DNA of 64,000 nt from Zygnema circumcarinatum. Taxonomy: Eukaryota > Streptophyta > Zygnematophyceae > Zygnematales > Zygnemataceae. Shown one piece after another: positions 12,189 to 23,481 of this stretch (the stretch's first letter is position 1; each line of letters opens with the position of its first letter). Below the pieces are notes generated by a model, which was given only the letters and a program-made list of their open reading frames with translations, searched no databases and had not been told where the DNA came from. The stretch lies in contig CM074806.1 of NCBI GenBank assembly GCA_037447605.1, positions 1,931,091 to 1,995,090 on the forward strand, given 5' to 3'. Made by a program: the position numbers and the translations under genes.

Positions 12189-14261
12189 TCACTCACATGC
12201 AACTTTCGTATCGAAGCTGCTGAGACATATTGCAAACGCCTGCAGCAGACAGCAAATAGAGCAGAAAGGCTCCCATAAGCCCATCAGCTATGCAAGATAA
12301 GGATGAAAACTGACTTGCAAAATGCTGCAATTCCTTTCGGAAGGTTCTGAATACCCTGACAATCCTTACCTGGAAGGCAGAGAGAGGATAACGGTAGTCC
12401 ATGGTAAAAGTGTCTTTGCCAATCTTTCCAAACTGCAGTAGAACCGGTTTATCTGCATCTGATGCACCGCCACATTCCACCAGCTGGAAGTTCTTCACAG
12501 AGGCCACTGTCACTCGACCGCGGAAATTCAAACACCAGCACTGCAGCAAAAAACACAGTAAGCCACACACCCTTAGCCTCTCAGTTTTCCATGAGAAATG
12601 TACACCTTCAATGAGCTGAGCCACCATATTTTTTGAAACTACGCCTCTTTCAATAAAATGCAACACCCCTGATCCCAAAACTTCTATAACGTGTATGATC
12701 CGCACGGTTTGACTCCAGCTTTCGCAAATGCAGCTGTTGTAGGGCCTTAGAGGTGGCCTTCCGGCCAGGTTTACACCACCCACTACCAACTAGCCTTCTC
12801 CAGCAAAAACTCCGTTTGCTCGTCTTACGCACCTGCAGCTGTTCATGCCAGCGTGGAGGCTTGTTCTTCAGCACAAGCGGCTCTGAAGGGACGCAGCCAT
12901 TGCAAACAACGCAGCCACAGTCCCCCACACTTGCACTGCAATCTGCCACCGCTCCCCTTGATCTGCTTGCAACTGCAGCACTACCAGACGCTACTGGCAC
13001 AGCTCCCCCCTCCAAGTGCTCTGCTGCCTCTTCTGCGCACCCTGTGTGGATTGCCATGCCCTCTACGGAATCCTCCTCTGAGGCCACACCATGAAGAGTG
13101 CACTGGATGCGGCGGGGGCCCCGAGTTCCAAGCACATTGAGCGCATATGCTACTGAAACCACAGGGGCTGCAGGCTGGCTGCCCCGGGGTGGGGAGACGC
13201 ATCCCGCGCCCCATGATGGGCTGTTATTGGAGGCAGCTGCAGGCACTGAGGAAGCGCCGCTAGGCTGGGCCACCTGCACGCGAGCCCTAGCTCGTGTAGG
13301 TCAGAAGTAGCGCATATGAAATTCCGTAAGGATTTCTGGGAGGCCTACAGTGCATAGCCAGATTCCTTTCGTCTAGTCTACTAGCAGCAAGGATGAATTG
13401 GCGAGGTTGAAGTTTAGAAGTCGGATACTGAGGTCAGGTTGACGGTGACAAGACATAAGTAGAGCTTACCGGATGAGAGGAGTCAAAAATTGTGAATTTG
13501 GTGCTAAGGAAATTGGCCCGCAGGCGTCCCAGGTAGGCGCTGCTCGTCCGCGAATATGTGTGCGGGTCCAGAGAAATGATGTACTCCGTACTGCAGTCAC
13601 ATGTACACAGTCAACATCACCAATCTTTATCACATTGCGGTTCCCCCTCCACTCTTCGCTTCAGCTACATTGCAATCCGGAACACAGGACTAGCTAAGCC
13701 CCCCTACCCTCCCAACCACAAGTCCTGAAGCCGGATAGGGAGACGAGGAGGCGACGCTGACCAGGAGGGCCTCCACCCGCACTTGCGCGCAGCCATGAGG
13801 AATTTGCCATTCTCCGTGGGAGTGGGCGGCAGGCCGAGGTAAAGTGTGTAGATCCCCGTCTTGCGGCTGCGGCGTATGAAGCACTCGATGCACTTGTCCC
13901 GCGGGCCCGCCTGCCGCAGATGCTGCGGAAACGTCAGCGGACTGCAGGCCGCCTCGCTGCTGCTCGCGGCCGCCAGATCCCTGCACACCCGCGTCGCTGT
14001 CAGCCTCTCCTGCCCGGCCGCTGCAGCCCCCCTGCCCGCATCCCTAATGGCGGCCCCCTCCCCGCACCATGAGATGTCGCGCCAGGCGCGGCACACGCCC
14101 GCCGCCGCCACCACGTTGCGCCGCGAGGGCCACTGCGCGTCGCCTCCCTCCACACGTGCGAGCACGTCGCGCAGAAGCTCCGGCGGCAGCACGCCCCAGT
14201 TCGGCGCCTCCTGCCTCTCCTCGCGGGCCCTGCGCTGCCCCTGCGCGGCCGGCACGCCCAT
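12189..14261 (-). CDS. TLP: Tubby-like F-box protein
   Basis: Plant tubby-like proteins couple an N-terminal F-box (binding SKP1/ASK in SCF ubiquitin ligases) to a C-terminal tubby barrel that binds phosphoinositides and tethers the protein to the plasma membrane. Five exons, phases closing: 13762-14261, 13470-13590, 12833-13273, 12370-12540 and 12189-12239, giving 427 residues. The F-box reads [15 protein letters not shown] through VCRAWRDIS. Tubby landmarks are [122 protein letters not shown] and the terminal [15 protein letters not shown]. The start ATG sits directly after a long polypurine leader. A normal, intact family member. Confidence 0.95.
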
Positions 14262-14420
14262 CTCCTCTCACTCTCTCCCTCTCCCTCTCTCCCTCTCCCT
14301 CTCCCACTCCCTTTCTCCTTCCCCCTCCCTCTCTCCCTCTCTCCCTCTCTCCCTCTTTCCCTCTCTCCCTCTCTCCCACCTACACCCCCCGCCTCTCCCT
14401 CTCTCCCTCTCTCCCTCGTC
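14262..14420. repeat. polypurine (GA-rich) tract in 5' leader of the tubby-like gene
   Basis: Imperfect CCCTCTCT repeats on the plus strand, so the minus-strand transcript would carry about 155 nt of GAGAGGGA immediately upstream of its ATG. GA tracts near plant start sites bind GAGA-binding (BPC-type) factors; a role here is inferred. Confidence 0.85.
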
Positions 14421-15140
14421 TTCTCCTGCACTGGCAGGAAGGGCGGGGTCACCAACTCCCGCATTCCGAGCCTGGCCCGAGGCTCTCAGCCGTGCCGAGC
14501 CTGGCCCGAGGCTCAACGATCTTTCCCGCGCGCTGCTGGGGGTGGCGCGCGCCCGCCGCCGTCCGTCCGTCGATCGATCGATCGCGGAGCGATCGGAGCC
14601 GCCGGGCGGCGTGGCGCTCATCAATGCGCCTCCTGGCCACGTGGCCGTACGGCGGCTCGCCCTACCTCCAGCGGCGCTATCCCCAGCGCCAAAGCGACCG
14701 CCGCAACGCGCCAAGCGGCCGCCCGTCGCGAAGCGCGGCCGGCCCTCGCCGCCGCGTACGGCCCCGCCCGGCGCCGAATCTGCTAAAGATTTTTGGGGAT
14801 CCAGAGTCGCGCTTGCCGCCGCGGCCCCGGCTGCCCGGACGGGCCCGCGCGTCCTGTAAGCCAATCGGGGGCCGTCGCGCGGCGTGCGTTCTTTTTCGGG
14901 CTCCCCGACGGGCGGGGCCAAAGGTTAGGGTTTGACTCCGTCCGTCCGTCCGTCCGTCCGTCCGGTCGCGGCCGGCGGCTGTCGCTTGCGGGGAAAGGCG
15001 GCGCCGACACGCGGGGCAGTTGCCGTACGGGCCGGTCGGTCGGTTAACTGGCCGGCGCCGGCTGGCGGGTCGCTGCCGGCCGGTACCCCCCCGGCTGGCT
15101 CGCGGCTGGAGGGCGGGCCCGAGGGCGTCCCTCCCCCTTG
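14421..15140. other. GC-rich upstream region with short tandem repeats
   Basis: Very GC-rich promoter-like DNA upstream of the tubby-like gene. It holds (CGTC)n and (CGAT)n at about 14560-14585, a (CCGT)n run at about 14938-14964, several CCGTACGG motifs and a telo-box-like TTAGGGTTTGA at about 14925. I see no credible gene; the long open frames here are low-complexity artefacts. Confidence 0.6.
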
Positions 15141-15164
15141 AGCTCGCACTGCTCGCGGTGAAGT

Positions 15165-15245
15165 GTGATTTATTTTTAGGGTTTTTAGAAGAATGGAAGT
15201 GGCGTTGACCTCACGCTGGCGAGGCCACTTTTAGGGTTTCTTAAG
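15165..15245. promoter_or_regulatory. paired telo-box-like TTTTAGGGTTT motifs
   Basis: TTTTTAGGGTTTTTAG near 15173 and TTTTAGGGTTTC near 15229, about 55 bp apart. Telo-boxes mark promoters of growth-related plant genes, but I found no start codon next to these, so the target gene is unknown. Confidence 0.4.
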
Positions 15246-15279
15246 GGCCTGGTGTGGATCCGACTCCGGCACGCTCTCT

Positions 15280-15560
15280 CCATCTCTCCCCTCATCATGT
15301 TGTAAGTGCAGCCCTGACCCCCCTCTCCTCTCCTCCTCGCCTATCCCTCCATCTCCGCATCATCTTGTTTTCCTGTTTTCAACCCCCAGCCTCTCCTCCT
15401 CCCCTGTCTTTCCATCTCTCCCTCAACATGTTTTGAGTCAAATGCCTACCCCTTCTTCCCTACCTCTCCATCTCTCCCCTCGTCATGTCGTGAATTCAAC
15501 TCCTCCATGCCGTCCTTCTCTGTCTCTCCACCTTTCGCCTTCCTGGTACGTGGGTATCAT
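15280..15560. repeat. degenerate tandem repeat, about 60-75 bp unit
   Basis: Four diverged copies of a pyrimidine-rich unit that begins CTCCATCTCTCCC, followed by TCATCATGTTGT-like sequence and an AC-rich middle. Copies start near 15287, 15347, 15411 and 15465. No coding frame runs through them. Confidence 0.6.
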
Positions 15561-15699
15561 TCTTCTCTTCGCTCTTCTCATATTCTCTTCTACGTCACAT
15601 CCCTCTTCATTCCATTTCACACACGTAACACTCAATGACTTTAAAAGCCTTTGACCAACAGAGCGGCGCGGGCCATTGATTGAAGAAACACATGCCATT

Positions 15700-18640
15700 C
15701 TAGACTTTGAGGTTACATAAATTAATTTGAGTCCCAAAACATGTTTTACAGGTTACATAAATTAGTCTGCCCTATACGAACTTTGAGCCTAGACTATTTG
15801 TAAAAAGGGAAATGAATATCTCTCCCCCATGCAAGGAATTGCAGATATTGGCTGTGATGCCAACTGAAACATGGCTGAAACCAGGCATGCCCCATCAAGA
15901 CTTGCAAGAGGGGAATGACAATTACTTGACTTGCAATGATTGAAAATAGGTAGTTAGTCAGCCAGTCCAGAAAAGAAGATATTACTATCTGTGCTATACA
16001 TAAGGTGCACAGAATTTGGAGCATTCCGATTGGTAGTACAGTCCTCGCTCTTTCTTCTCCGTCCATATCGTGAGACAGGCAATTCATCCATCGCAAGGCC
16101 CTCATTCTATAACAGATGGTCCAAACATCAAAGAATACGCGAACGCACAGTACAGTTTTGCACACATTCATGATCCGCAGGGCAAATCCACCGATTCATT
16201 GCGCGAGGTCAATGATTAAAACGGGAAACCCGAAGCAAAATCTGCCCCTATAAAGTAAGAGCAGGTTATGTCGTTGTTCATCCTATGCCTCGCAACTTTC
16301 CCAATAAAAAAAACCTTGATCTACGCGAGATTTGGATGAGATCCCCTCGGCAGTAGTCACTCGCAGACACTTGCGCCCTGTGAAGATGGGAAGTCGCCTG
16401 CAGCGATATAGTAGAGCCGCGGGAGCCGAGCTGCACCCCCACACAAACTGCAGCGTCAGACGTGGCCGGCATCCCCCGTACTCACTGCCGCCCAAACAAC
16501 AACAAACTCCACTACCGCAAAGAGATTTCTACCCTGAAAACTTTCCCACCACCTTCCAACAGTGATGACAGACCATCTGAGGAGTGTCCAGACGATAGCT
16601 TCCTGTGCATGACTCAAGAGCGACCAGACAGCCCCACAGAACAGGACAACATGACGTCATGCTTACGTGACAGCTGTCCTAGCAGAGGCTTCCTGCAGAG
16701 TAAATCGCAGTCCGCAGTCTTCTGCAGCCTCTAGCCTTCACCTCAGCAATCCCTCCTGCACCCATCACTCAAACAAGCCCAGCAGGTACCTCAATTCCAT
16801 GAATTGCGGCTTCTCTGAATGCTTTCTCTAATCGGAAAAAGAAGAGACTGCGAAAAGCAAAGGGAAGGATATGCCAAAAGCACAAAGTTCTGTAGTCTTC
16901 GTTCTCCAAACAATGTGGTCCCTGAAAATTGCTGAGTTTACCAGAGCTCCATAATAGGAAACCAAATGGACTTCTCCAACCCATTAAAACGGCCCGCCAC
17001 CACACATCGTGCCCTCCCTGTCTACTCCGGCGTTAGACCTGCCAGCAGGACCCGCCACATGTGCCAGCAATTCGAATGAGATGCAGCACATTTGCAAATA
17101 AATTCTCAGAAAAAAGGGAAAAAAAACAAAACGCAGATTGACAACAAAGCAAAGCCGAAATCTGTCCTCCAAAATATCTCCATGTGCGATAGGAATCACC
17201 GTCATTACAGATGCCACATCCTCTTTAAGGGAGACCAAGAGAGACAGAACAAGGGAATATCAGCTGGATACGGCACCACACCTCGTCTTAAGAATTGCCA
17301 CGTCCAAATTTCTCAACCTCTCTCCATCACATAAAGAACAGAATGGTCTGCACACACAAAACCCAAACTGAGCTTCTGCACGTCCGACTGCCGCAATCTT
17401 CCATTTCTCAAATTACTGTGCCACGCTGGTTCATTATAAGCTAAATTGCTTTCGAAAAATCCATGTGTGAACTACAAATCGGCATCAGTTTCCTTCACAT
17501 CACGACTGGTCCCAGCCACTGCAGATTTCTTCAGTTTCTTTGCTTACTCTTCAACTACATAGGCGTACGGATGATTCGGCAATTTTCTGTTGACCTGGAT
17601 CGAAAAGGAACTTGAGCAAAACGATTGGCTACGTCTTTATGGAGTCCGTTGACCAATTTGACACATCCCCAACTTGAAACTTGAAAGCTCATGCCCTATC
17701 AATGACCGTCATTTTTAACGCCCTTGATAAGGATGAAGCGAACAAAATCATTGCGCCAAATGAGACAAGCCGACCATAATGCTAAAGTTTCTGTTTGAAA
17801 CCGTTCTTGGGCCATCGTCTGACTCTCAAGCTCGACCATGAAGTCTTGAACTTGCACGGCTTGGTGGCAGCATAAAGTGACAGGAAAGGTTACTAATCCT
17901 CAAGGCATGGAAGGTGGCGGAAAGAAGCACCAACCTGCCGAGCCAGCCAACGCAGCCGAGGGTGAAATGGCAGCCAACAATTTCACCGGGGCATCCGCCA
18001 TTACTACGCGTTCAACTGCAAGCCCATAGACAAATGCAACTCAAATGCTAAGGGCTGTAATATGCTGGGTGTACATAGACAAAATAATAAAAATAATTGG
18101 GGGACTTATGTAGACTCGGGATAAGGATGTCGACCTGCCTGCTCCAATCAAACCCACAATTTCAACTATGACATCAAGATCTGATGCAATAACTGAGACT
18201 CTTGCCAGTCTTCCAGCTTAAACAGGCAAAGAACAGAGCTTATCGTCTATTGGCAAAGTGAAACTACGTGTCGCCCACAATCCTCAAATTTCAGACAGCT
18301 ACTTCTCAGTTGTCAGCCAACCCAAGTTCTTTAAATGCCAAAATATTTCTTGTAGCATAAATTTCTGCCTCCTTAAATTGCTGTGCGAAGTTCAAAGCGA
18401 GGTAAATAGAACGCGAATCTTCTACGTCCTCACCCGCAACAGTCAAAATCCACAACCTACACGCATTTTCAGTCTAATCCCATAAGAACGTCTTCTTAAA
18501 GTATGAAATGGCAGCGGCAGGGCCAAAGGAGGGCAGCCACTACAATGTCGCCATCTGGATGTTCACTAACGGGAGGTTGAATCAAAACAAACGCATGCCG
18601 AGCTTCACAGCTAGCAATGCTTAACCTATCGGAAGAAGTT
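15700..18640. other. about 3 kb with no recognisable gene
   Basis: Balanced composition and many stops in all frames. The longest open frame, minus strand 15794-16171 (125 residues), shows no motif, and I could not join flanking exons to it. Untranslated RNA or unrecognised small exons cannot be excluded. Confidence 0.5.
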
Positions 18641-18646
18641 GGCAAA

Positions 18647-20444
18647 TTACTTTGGAGCAGTGAATATTGTCATACCTTCGAAACGTACGCCCGACGAAAT
18701 GGCTTCCAGACCAAGTTGCTCATCTTCAGCTTCAGCTGCTTGCAAATGGAGACAGCCAATGTGGATGGACAACCCTCCATCTGATAGCCATATGCGTACG
18801 ACTTCAAATGCACCTCCTGCAAATGTGTCCACACGATGGGGGTGTAAGGTTTCAGGCGGGCATGGACCATGTCGCAGAGACGCAGACACCTCACTGTCAT
18901 CAGAAACTGCTAGAACGTCCTTGCAATTTCAATTTCTTGATAGCTTCCAGTTGTTTCTGTTCAGACGTACCAAATGCCGTCAGAGCTGGTTGAAGTGGAA
19001 ACGCCGTGAAACTGTTTACTGACATATCCATTGGCAGAGACTGCAAAGTCCAGTGCTTAGCAAGTTTTCTACTGCCACCGGTCGCATTTTCTGTGGCTGG
19101 CCTTTGTTGTGAGGAAGCTGACGAGGCGACACGGCAGAGCACATGTAGACTCCCTTCAGAGTCCTGAAGCAGATAATAATTGCCCCCAAGAGCCTCGATA
19201 GACGTCACCGTCCGTTCCTTCTCGAAGGAGGCCACCGACGGCTGGCCAACCCTACTTTGACCTTTGAAAGTGGCTGCCTGCAATTCCGGATCACTACTCT
19301 TCGTTGGGTGCCTGCTATGTTCCTTTCCAGCATGCGGAATGGCTATAAACACGCTTTCAGAACGTTTGGAACTGAAAGAGTTTTCCATATTCGACTCAGT
19401 TTGCAACTTTATTTCCATATTTAGAGGCGTAGCTTCGCCTTCTGTGATCGGGGGATGCCACCCAATGAACCCATTGACTATCTCTTTCCTAGGGATTTTC
19501 TGTTCCTCAAAGCATAAACCCTTTTCCAAAATGTCTTCCTCTGCAAGACGCAAAACATCTGCATTTCCCACGCTATTCTCAATCCCAGCGACAGGACTCC
19601 TAGTGTCAGACTCGTCTGCATCCTTCAACGGAATTTTCCCGTGTGATGTGCTCTGACATGATAGTGCACCCTCTTTAGGCGCCATGCTCTTCTTCGAGGA
19701 CCTGGACTTCACCAGATGCCGCAACCGCCAGATTCGAACACCACCCGCCGCACCTTGCAGCAGGTATTGCGGCGCCAGATACAAATTTGAAAGCAGCTCA
19801 GAGCAGTCTATCACGGAACACAGAGACAAGGAAAGCATCCCGTCCATTGTTCTCGCAGACAGCAGCCAGATTTGAGCTATCACAGGGGAATATATAGCGA
19901 GAAAATTTATGGAAGCTTTCAGCATGATGAAAGGTTCCGGCGCCAAATCAAGAAATACCTTGGCCCCAGCCCCTTCAATAGCACCAGGCATTGTGCTCGC
20001 AGAAAGCGAGACGAAATCATCGGCCGTCCCTTTACCTCTAAGCTGGATTAGTGTTGATGTAAAAGGCGAGTTACTGTCCGTCTCTTCTAGCGCAAGGCAT
20101 TGCCATGCTTGCAACTGTATACCTCTTCCTTGTTCATAAGGTATCGCTACAATAGCAAACAAAGATGTCTTGTTCAGCGTTTCTGACACTACGTCCCCTT
20201 CATCCTCCTGTTCTCTGGCCTCTCTTTGCGACAACGCCTGCGATTTGCCCTCGGTCTCCGCAGAAATAGTGTACAGAAACGCAGCGTCAAGCGCGGCCGA
20301 GATGCTCACAGATGCACGGTCCTTCAAAGTCAGGCACTGCAGGTTGCAGGAGCCGTCCAGAAACAAGAGCGCTGCAAAGGTCCCAAGCGAGTTGCAGACA
20401 GTGGCGCGGAGAGGGGGCTGAATAGCAAGCCGATGCGCCTGCAT
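18647..20444 (-). CDS. unrecognised protein, possible beta-propeller-like repeats
   Basis: I do not recognise this gene. Two exons, 18971-20444 and 18647-18816, join across a 154-bp intron (donor GTACGT, acceptor TTTGCAG) with the phase closing exactly, giving 547 residues. Without that splice the frame ends at 18900 after a different tail. The first true ATG is at 20444; the open frame extends a little further upstream without an ATG. The N-terminal half is hydrophobic and strand-rich, with WD/propeller-like pieces (FLAIYSPVIAQIWLL, GGVRIWRL). The middle is charged and probably disordered. A late segment reads SIEALGGNYYLLQDSEGSLHVL, and the last exon gives FEVVRIWLSDGGLSIHIGC. It diverges from TIM23 across 570 bp. 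A beta-propeller scaffold is only a guess. Confidence 0.6.
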
Positions 20445-21014
20445 CCCATCCCGCGGCGCAGCTGGGCGCCGCGCTAAGCTCGAGGTCGGAGCGTCCCCAT
20501 GGCGTCGGCCGCTCCGCAAGACCACCCTCCCCCGTCCTTCTCGACCGCTCCCTGCGCCTAATCCGCCTGGCTCTACCGTATGGCAGCGTCCTCTCCGATG
20601 CGCAAGTATGCCGTTTCGGACGTCCGGGGATGCCCAAGAGCAGCGTGGGGACGCCGGTAAATCCTTTTCAGGGGCGAGGACAAGGTGTATGCTCTTCCAG
20701 TTGCGCTTTTCTAGACATCTCAGTTGAAACAGAAGGAAGTTCTATGTCAAGATTATGGTATATGCGAAGATTTTCCAGTTTACGGGACAGGCTCGTGACG
20801 GCCCTCAAAGAACGGGGGAGGTCGCTTTAGGGCAAAAGCGGCGTTGGGGAGGCGGAGGGGAGAGGAGGCGCTGAAGCTCGACAAGAGGAGCCACGTGGCG
20901 GCCGCCCGCACTGCGTCGGCAGGCTGCAGCGAGCGGCTGTGTGGAAGAATTCCGTCGCCTTCGAGTGGAAGGGAGTCGGCCATAGCCTGAGCTGCATACT
21001 TTGGAGGGGGAGCC
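20445..21014. promoter_or_regulatory. intergenic region between divergent genes
   Basis: 570 bp between the ATGs of the unrecognised minus-strand gene (20444) and TIM23 (21015). It must hold both promoters. It is GC-rich near the minus-strand start and shows no obvious TATA box. Confidence 0.5.
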
Positions 21015-21596
21015 ATGATACGCGATGAAGGAGAGCGGGGGGATGGTGGGGTCAGCCCGTCGGAAGGGCGGCTGTACAATCCGTATGCAGATCTGTATCC
21101 CGGGGTCGAACCTCGGTCTCTGGACAACATCTACCGCCTACCAAACGCGCCGGAATTTGTGTTTTCGGAGGAGGCAGCGGTGCAGAGGCGCAGCTTTAGT
21201 GACAACCTGACCTTCTATACGGGCTGTGCCTGGCTGGGGGGAGCTACTCTCGGGGGTATCAGTGGGCTCGTGGAGGGAATACGGCTTCGAGAAGAAGGTG
21301 ACACCATGAAGATTCGTGTGAACCGGATGTTGAATTCAACGGGGCATCACGGGCGAATAGCTGCAAACACCATGGGCGTTTTGGGACTTCTTTACAGTGG
21401 TATGGAAGGGGCCGCATGTCATTTTCGTGGAACAGATGATCTCTTTAACAGTATTATTGCGGGACTCGGAACGGGGTCAATTTACAAAGCTGCAGCTGGC
21501 CCGAGGACAGCGGCGATAGCTGGAGCTGTGGGTGGCGTGGCAGCAGCAGCACTTACTGCAGGGAAACATTTATCAAAGCGATATTTGGCTTTTTAA
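21015..21596 (+). CDS. TIM23: TIM23, mitochondrial inner-membrane presequence translocase channel subunit
   Basis: Channel-forming subunit of the TIM23 complex that imports presequence proteins across the mitochondrial inner membrane. Single exon, 193 residues, close to the plant TIM23 length. An N-terminal intermembrane-space part carries RLYNPYADLYPG and IYRLPNAPEFVFSEEA as in Arabidopsis TIM23. Then come about four glycine-rich hydrophobic helices of the Tim17/22/23 family (NLTFYTGCAWLGGATLGG, GRIAANTMGVLGLLYSG, SIIAGLGTGSIYKAAAG, AAIAGAVGGVAAAALTAG) and a basic tail. RVNRMLNSTG follows the first helix, as expected. The ATG at 21015 is the first in frame. Being intronless among intron-rich neighbours is notable but known for plant TIM23 genes. 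Confidence 0.95.
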   Translation: MIRDEGERGDGGVSPSEGRLYNPYADLYPGVEPRSLDNIYRLPNAPEFVFSEEAAVQRRSFSDNLTFYTGCAWLGGATLGGISGLVEGIRLREEGDTMKIRVNRMLNSTGHHGRIAANTMGVLGLLYSGMEGAACHFRGTDDLFNSIIAGLGTGSIYKAAAGPRTAAIAGAVGGVAAAALTAGKHLSKRYLAF

Positions 21597-23481
21597 ACGA
21601 AGGTTTTAAAATAGTATGAGGCCTTCCGAAATGCGAATTTCACAGCATTTAAGTCCAATTGTCGCCTAAAATCTAAATTCTTTCCATTTTTGGCCTACAA
21701 ACTGCCTCCGTTGTATCTGCGTGGGAGCCTCCTTTTTTCATGTCTGCTGTTGATGTCTTGCTGTCAAATTGTCTTGTCAAACCACTCTTAGCAGTCAGGG
21801 CCTGTCGCAGGCGAGAGGTTGCATATCCTGTAGGAGTTACGCGAAACTTGGCTAAGGCAAATACTCAAGTTCTGGCGTATCTGTGCAATTTGCAGCAAGC
21901 AATGGCACTTGTAGTACATGCATAATTGTGGCCCATTCGGCCCCGAAAGTGCTTCCAAACGTTTACTGAGAATAACAAGCAGAGTTTGCTCAATGGCTCT
22001 TAGTTTATGGCTGACCTCGAAGAAACGCTACGAGTTAGTTTTGTAAAGTAGCGAATTTGACTAATAGAACCTTTAAATTTTCTTTCATATACATATATTC
22101 AGTCTGCAACTGCCGTCAGATATTCTTTTCTGAATCCTTTGAACCCTGGTGTGTGGTTATGGGATAAAAGTAACACCCAACCTCATTTTATCTCCTCCAC
22201 TATGGTTTTTATCATGCAATATGAGATTCCCATGAGGAGATTACGGTTGGGTTTAAGTCCTGCCTGACATTGGAAGGTTGTCGCTGCTTTCTTCGATTCA
22301 TTTTCCATGTGCAGCTCGACTGAAGATCTGAGGTTTGGCCCTTTGAGGTATCACTTGCCGATTATTTAAAAGTGTAGTGGCATCAAAGTTCTTGGCTAGG
22401 AGGTTTCCAGGGATAGGATACCGCGTAAGATTGCTTGAAACCTGCCATATCTCCAAACTGGACACCGGCATCTCGCATTCTTGAGCCGTTGAGTCCCGAT
22501 GGCCTTTACCCAGTAAAATGTGTTTTAGTGTTTTCCTGAGATTGGATTCACGTGCCACGTTCTTTTATAATATTTTTGGTTGCGTGGCTGTGACTCCTAT
22601 GAAGTGTTCGATGCTGAGCTGTTGTAAGGGCTTATCAATGACGATTACTTGTCAATCATGCATTGGTCTTATTTGAATCTGTTAACCATTACGATTGGAT
22701 TCACACCGCTGTAAGGTTTGTCAGTGATGCACTTATCTTGTTGATCATGGGGTCATGATGTTAATGAGAGTAGCAACAAAACGGAATTCCTCACCGAGGC
22801 ACAACATGCCATTTTCAGTTGGAGCCTCCTCACAGTAGCAACGCCGTCGTGAGACCCATTGTGGAAGCAGACGTGGCAAGCGCCTGAAAGGTAACCCATT
22901 GGACCTGAGAAGGGCTTATCACCAATTGCAGTGCCAAACCAATCTTTACGCTGGACCCAATGCCCGCCTTTACTTCATGCCACCCACTCCAAAAAAAATG
23001 GGTGACAACGACCCTAATGCCTTTTCATGGAATCTGCTGCCTTGATAAAAGGAAGAACGGGCCACTTCTATAGCATACATAACTCTCGGCTTTACAACAC
23101 TGACACTACCGACGTACATGTTAGCTTTCCCATTATGGAACACATCTACACTTGTTCACGAGCTACTCTAGCTACAATATAAGACTTGAATGTTGGATCC
23201 TCAGAAGATAGTCACGTGTTGTCAAACGCAAGCTCCTCCCGCGCACAGACCACCCCTGCATGCCATACAATTGTGTCAAACCATAGAAGAGCGCCTGTGA
23301 CAAGCAGACCTGCTACATGGTAAAGCGTTCGAAGTGATGTACAACCAGTTCGAACACGCTTTCCTTTGGCTTAGACACAGCAACCTGCAGAAGCATAAAC
23401 TATCTTCAAGCTTTGACGCTAAAATTGTAAAACCTGGGACAAGAAGGGTGCCACAAATGAGCTTACTCAGAGGGCAGATTT
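21597..23481. other. intergenic between convergent genes
   Basis: About 1.9 kb between the TIM23 stop and the stop of the zinc-finger gene. AT-rich, no open frame with recognisable content, no repeat of note. Confidence 0.6.

Noticed and set aside
14000-14935. Several long open frames across the polypurine and GC-rich region on both strands
   Set aside because: They translate CT/GA repeats or shadow the tubby-like exon; none has domain content.
15794-16171. 125-residue minus-strand open frame with hydrophobic segments
   Set aside because: No recognisable motif, no joinable exons; could be chance in about 3 kb of non-coding DNA.
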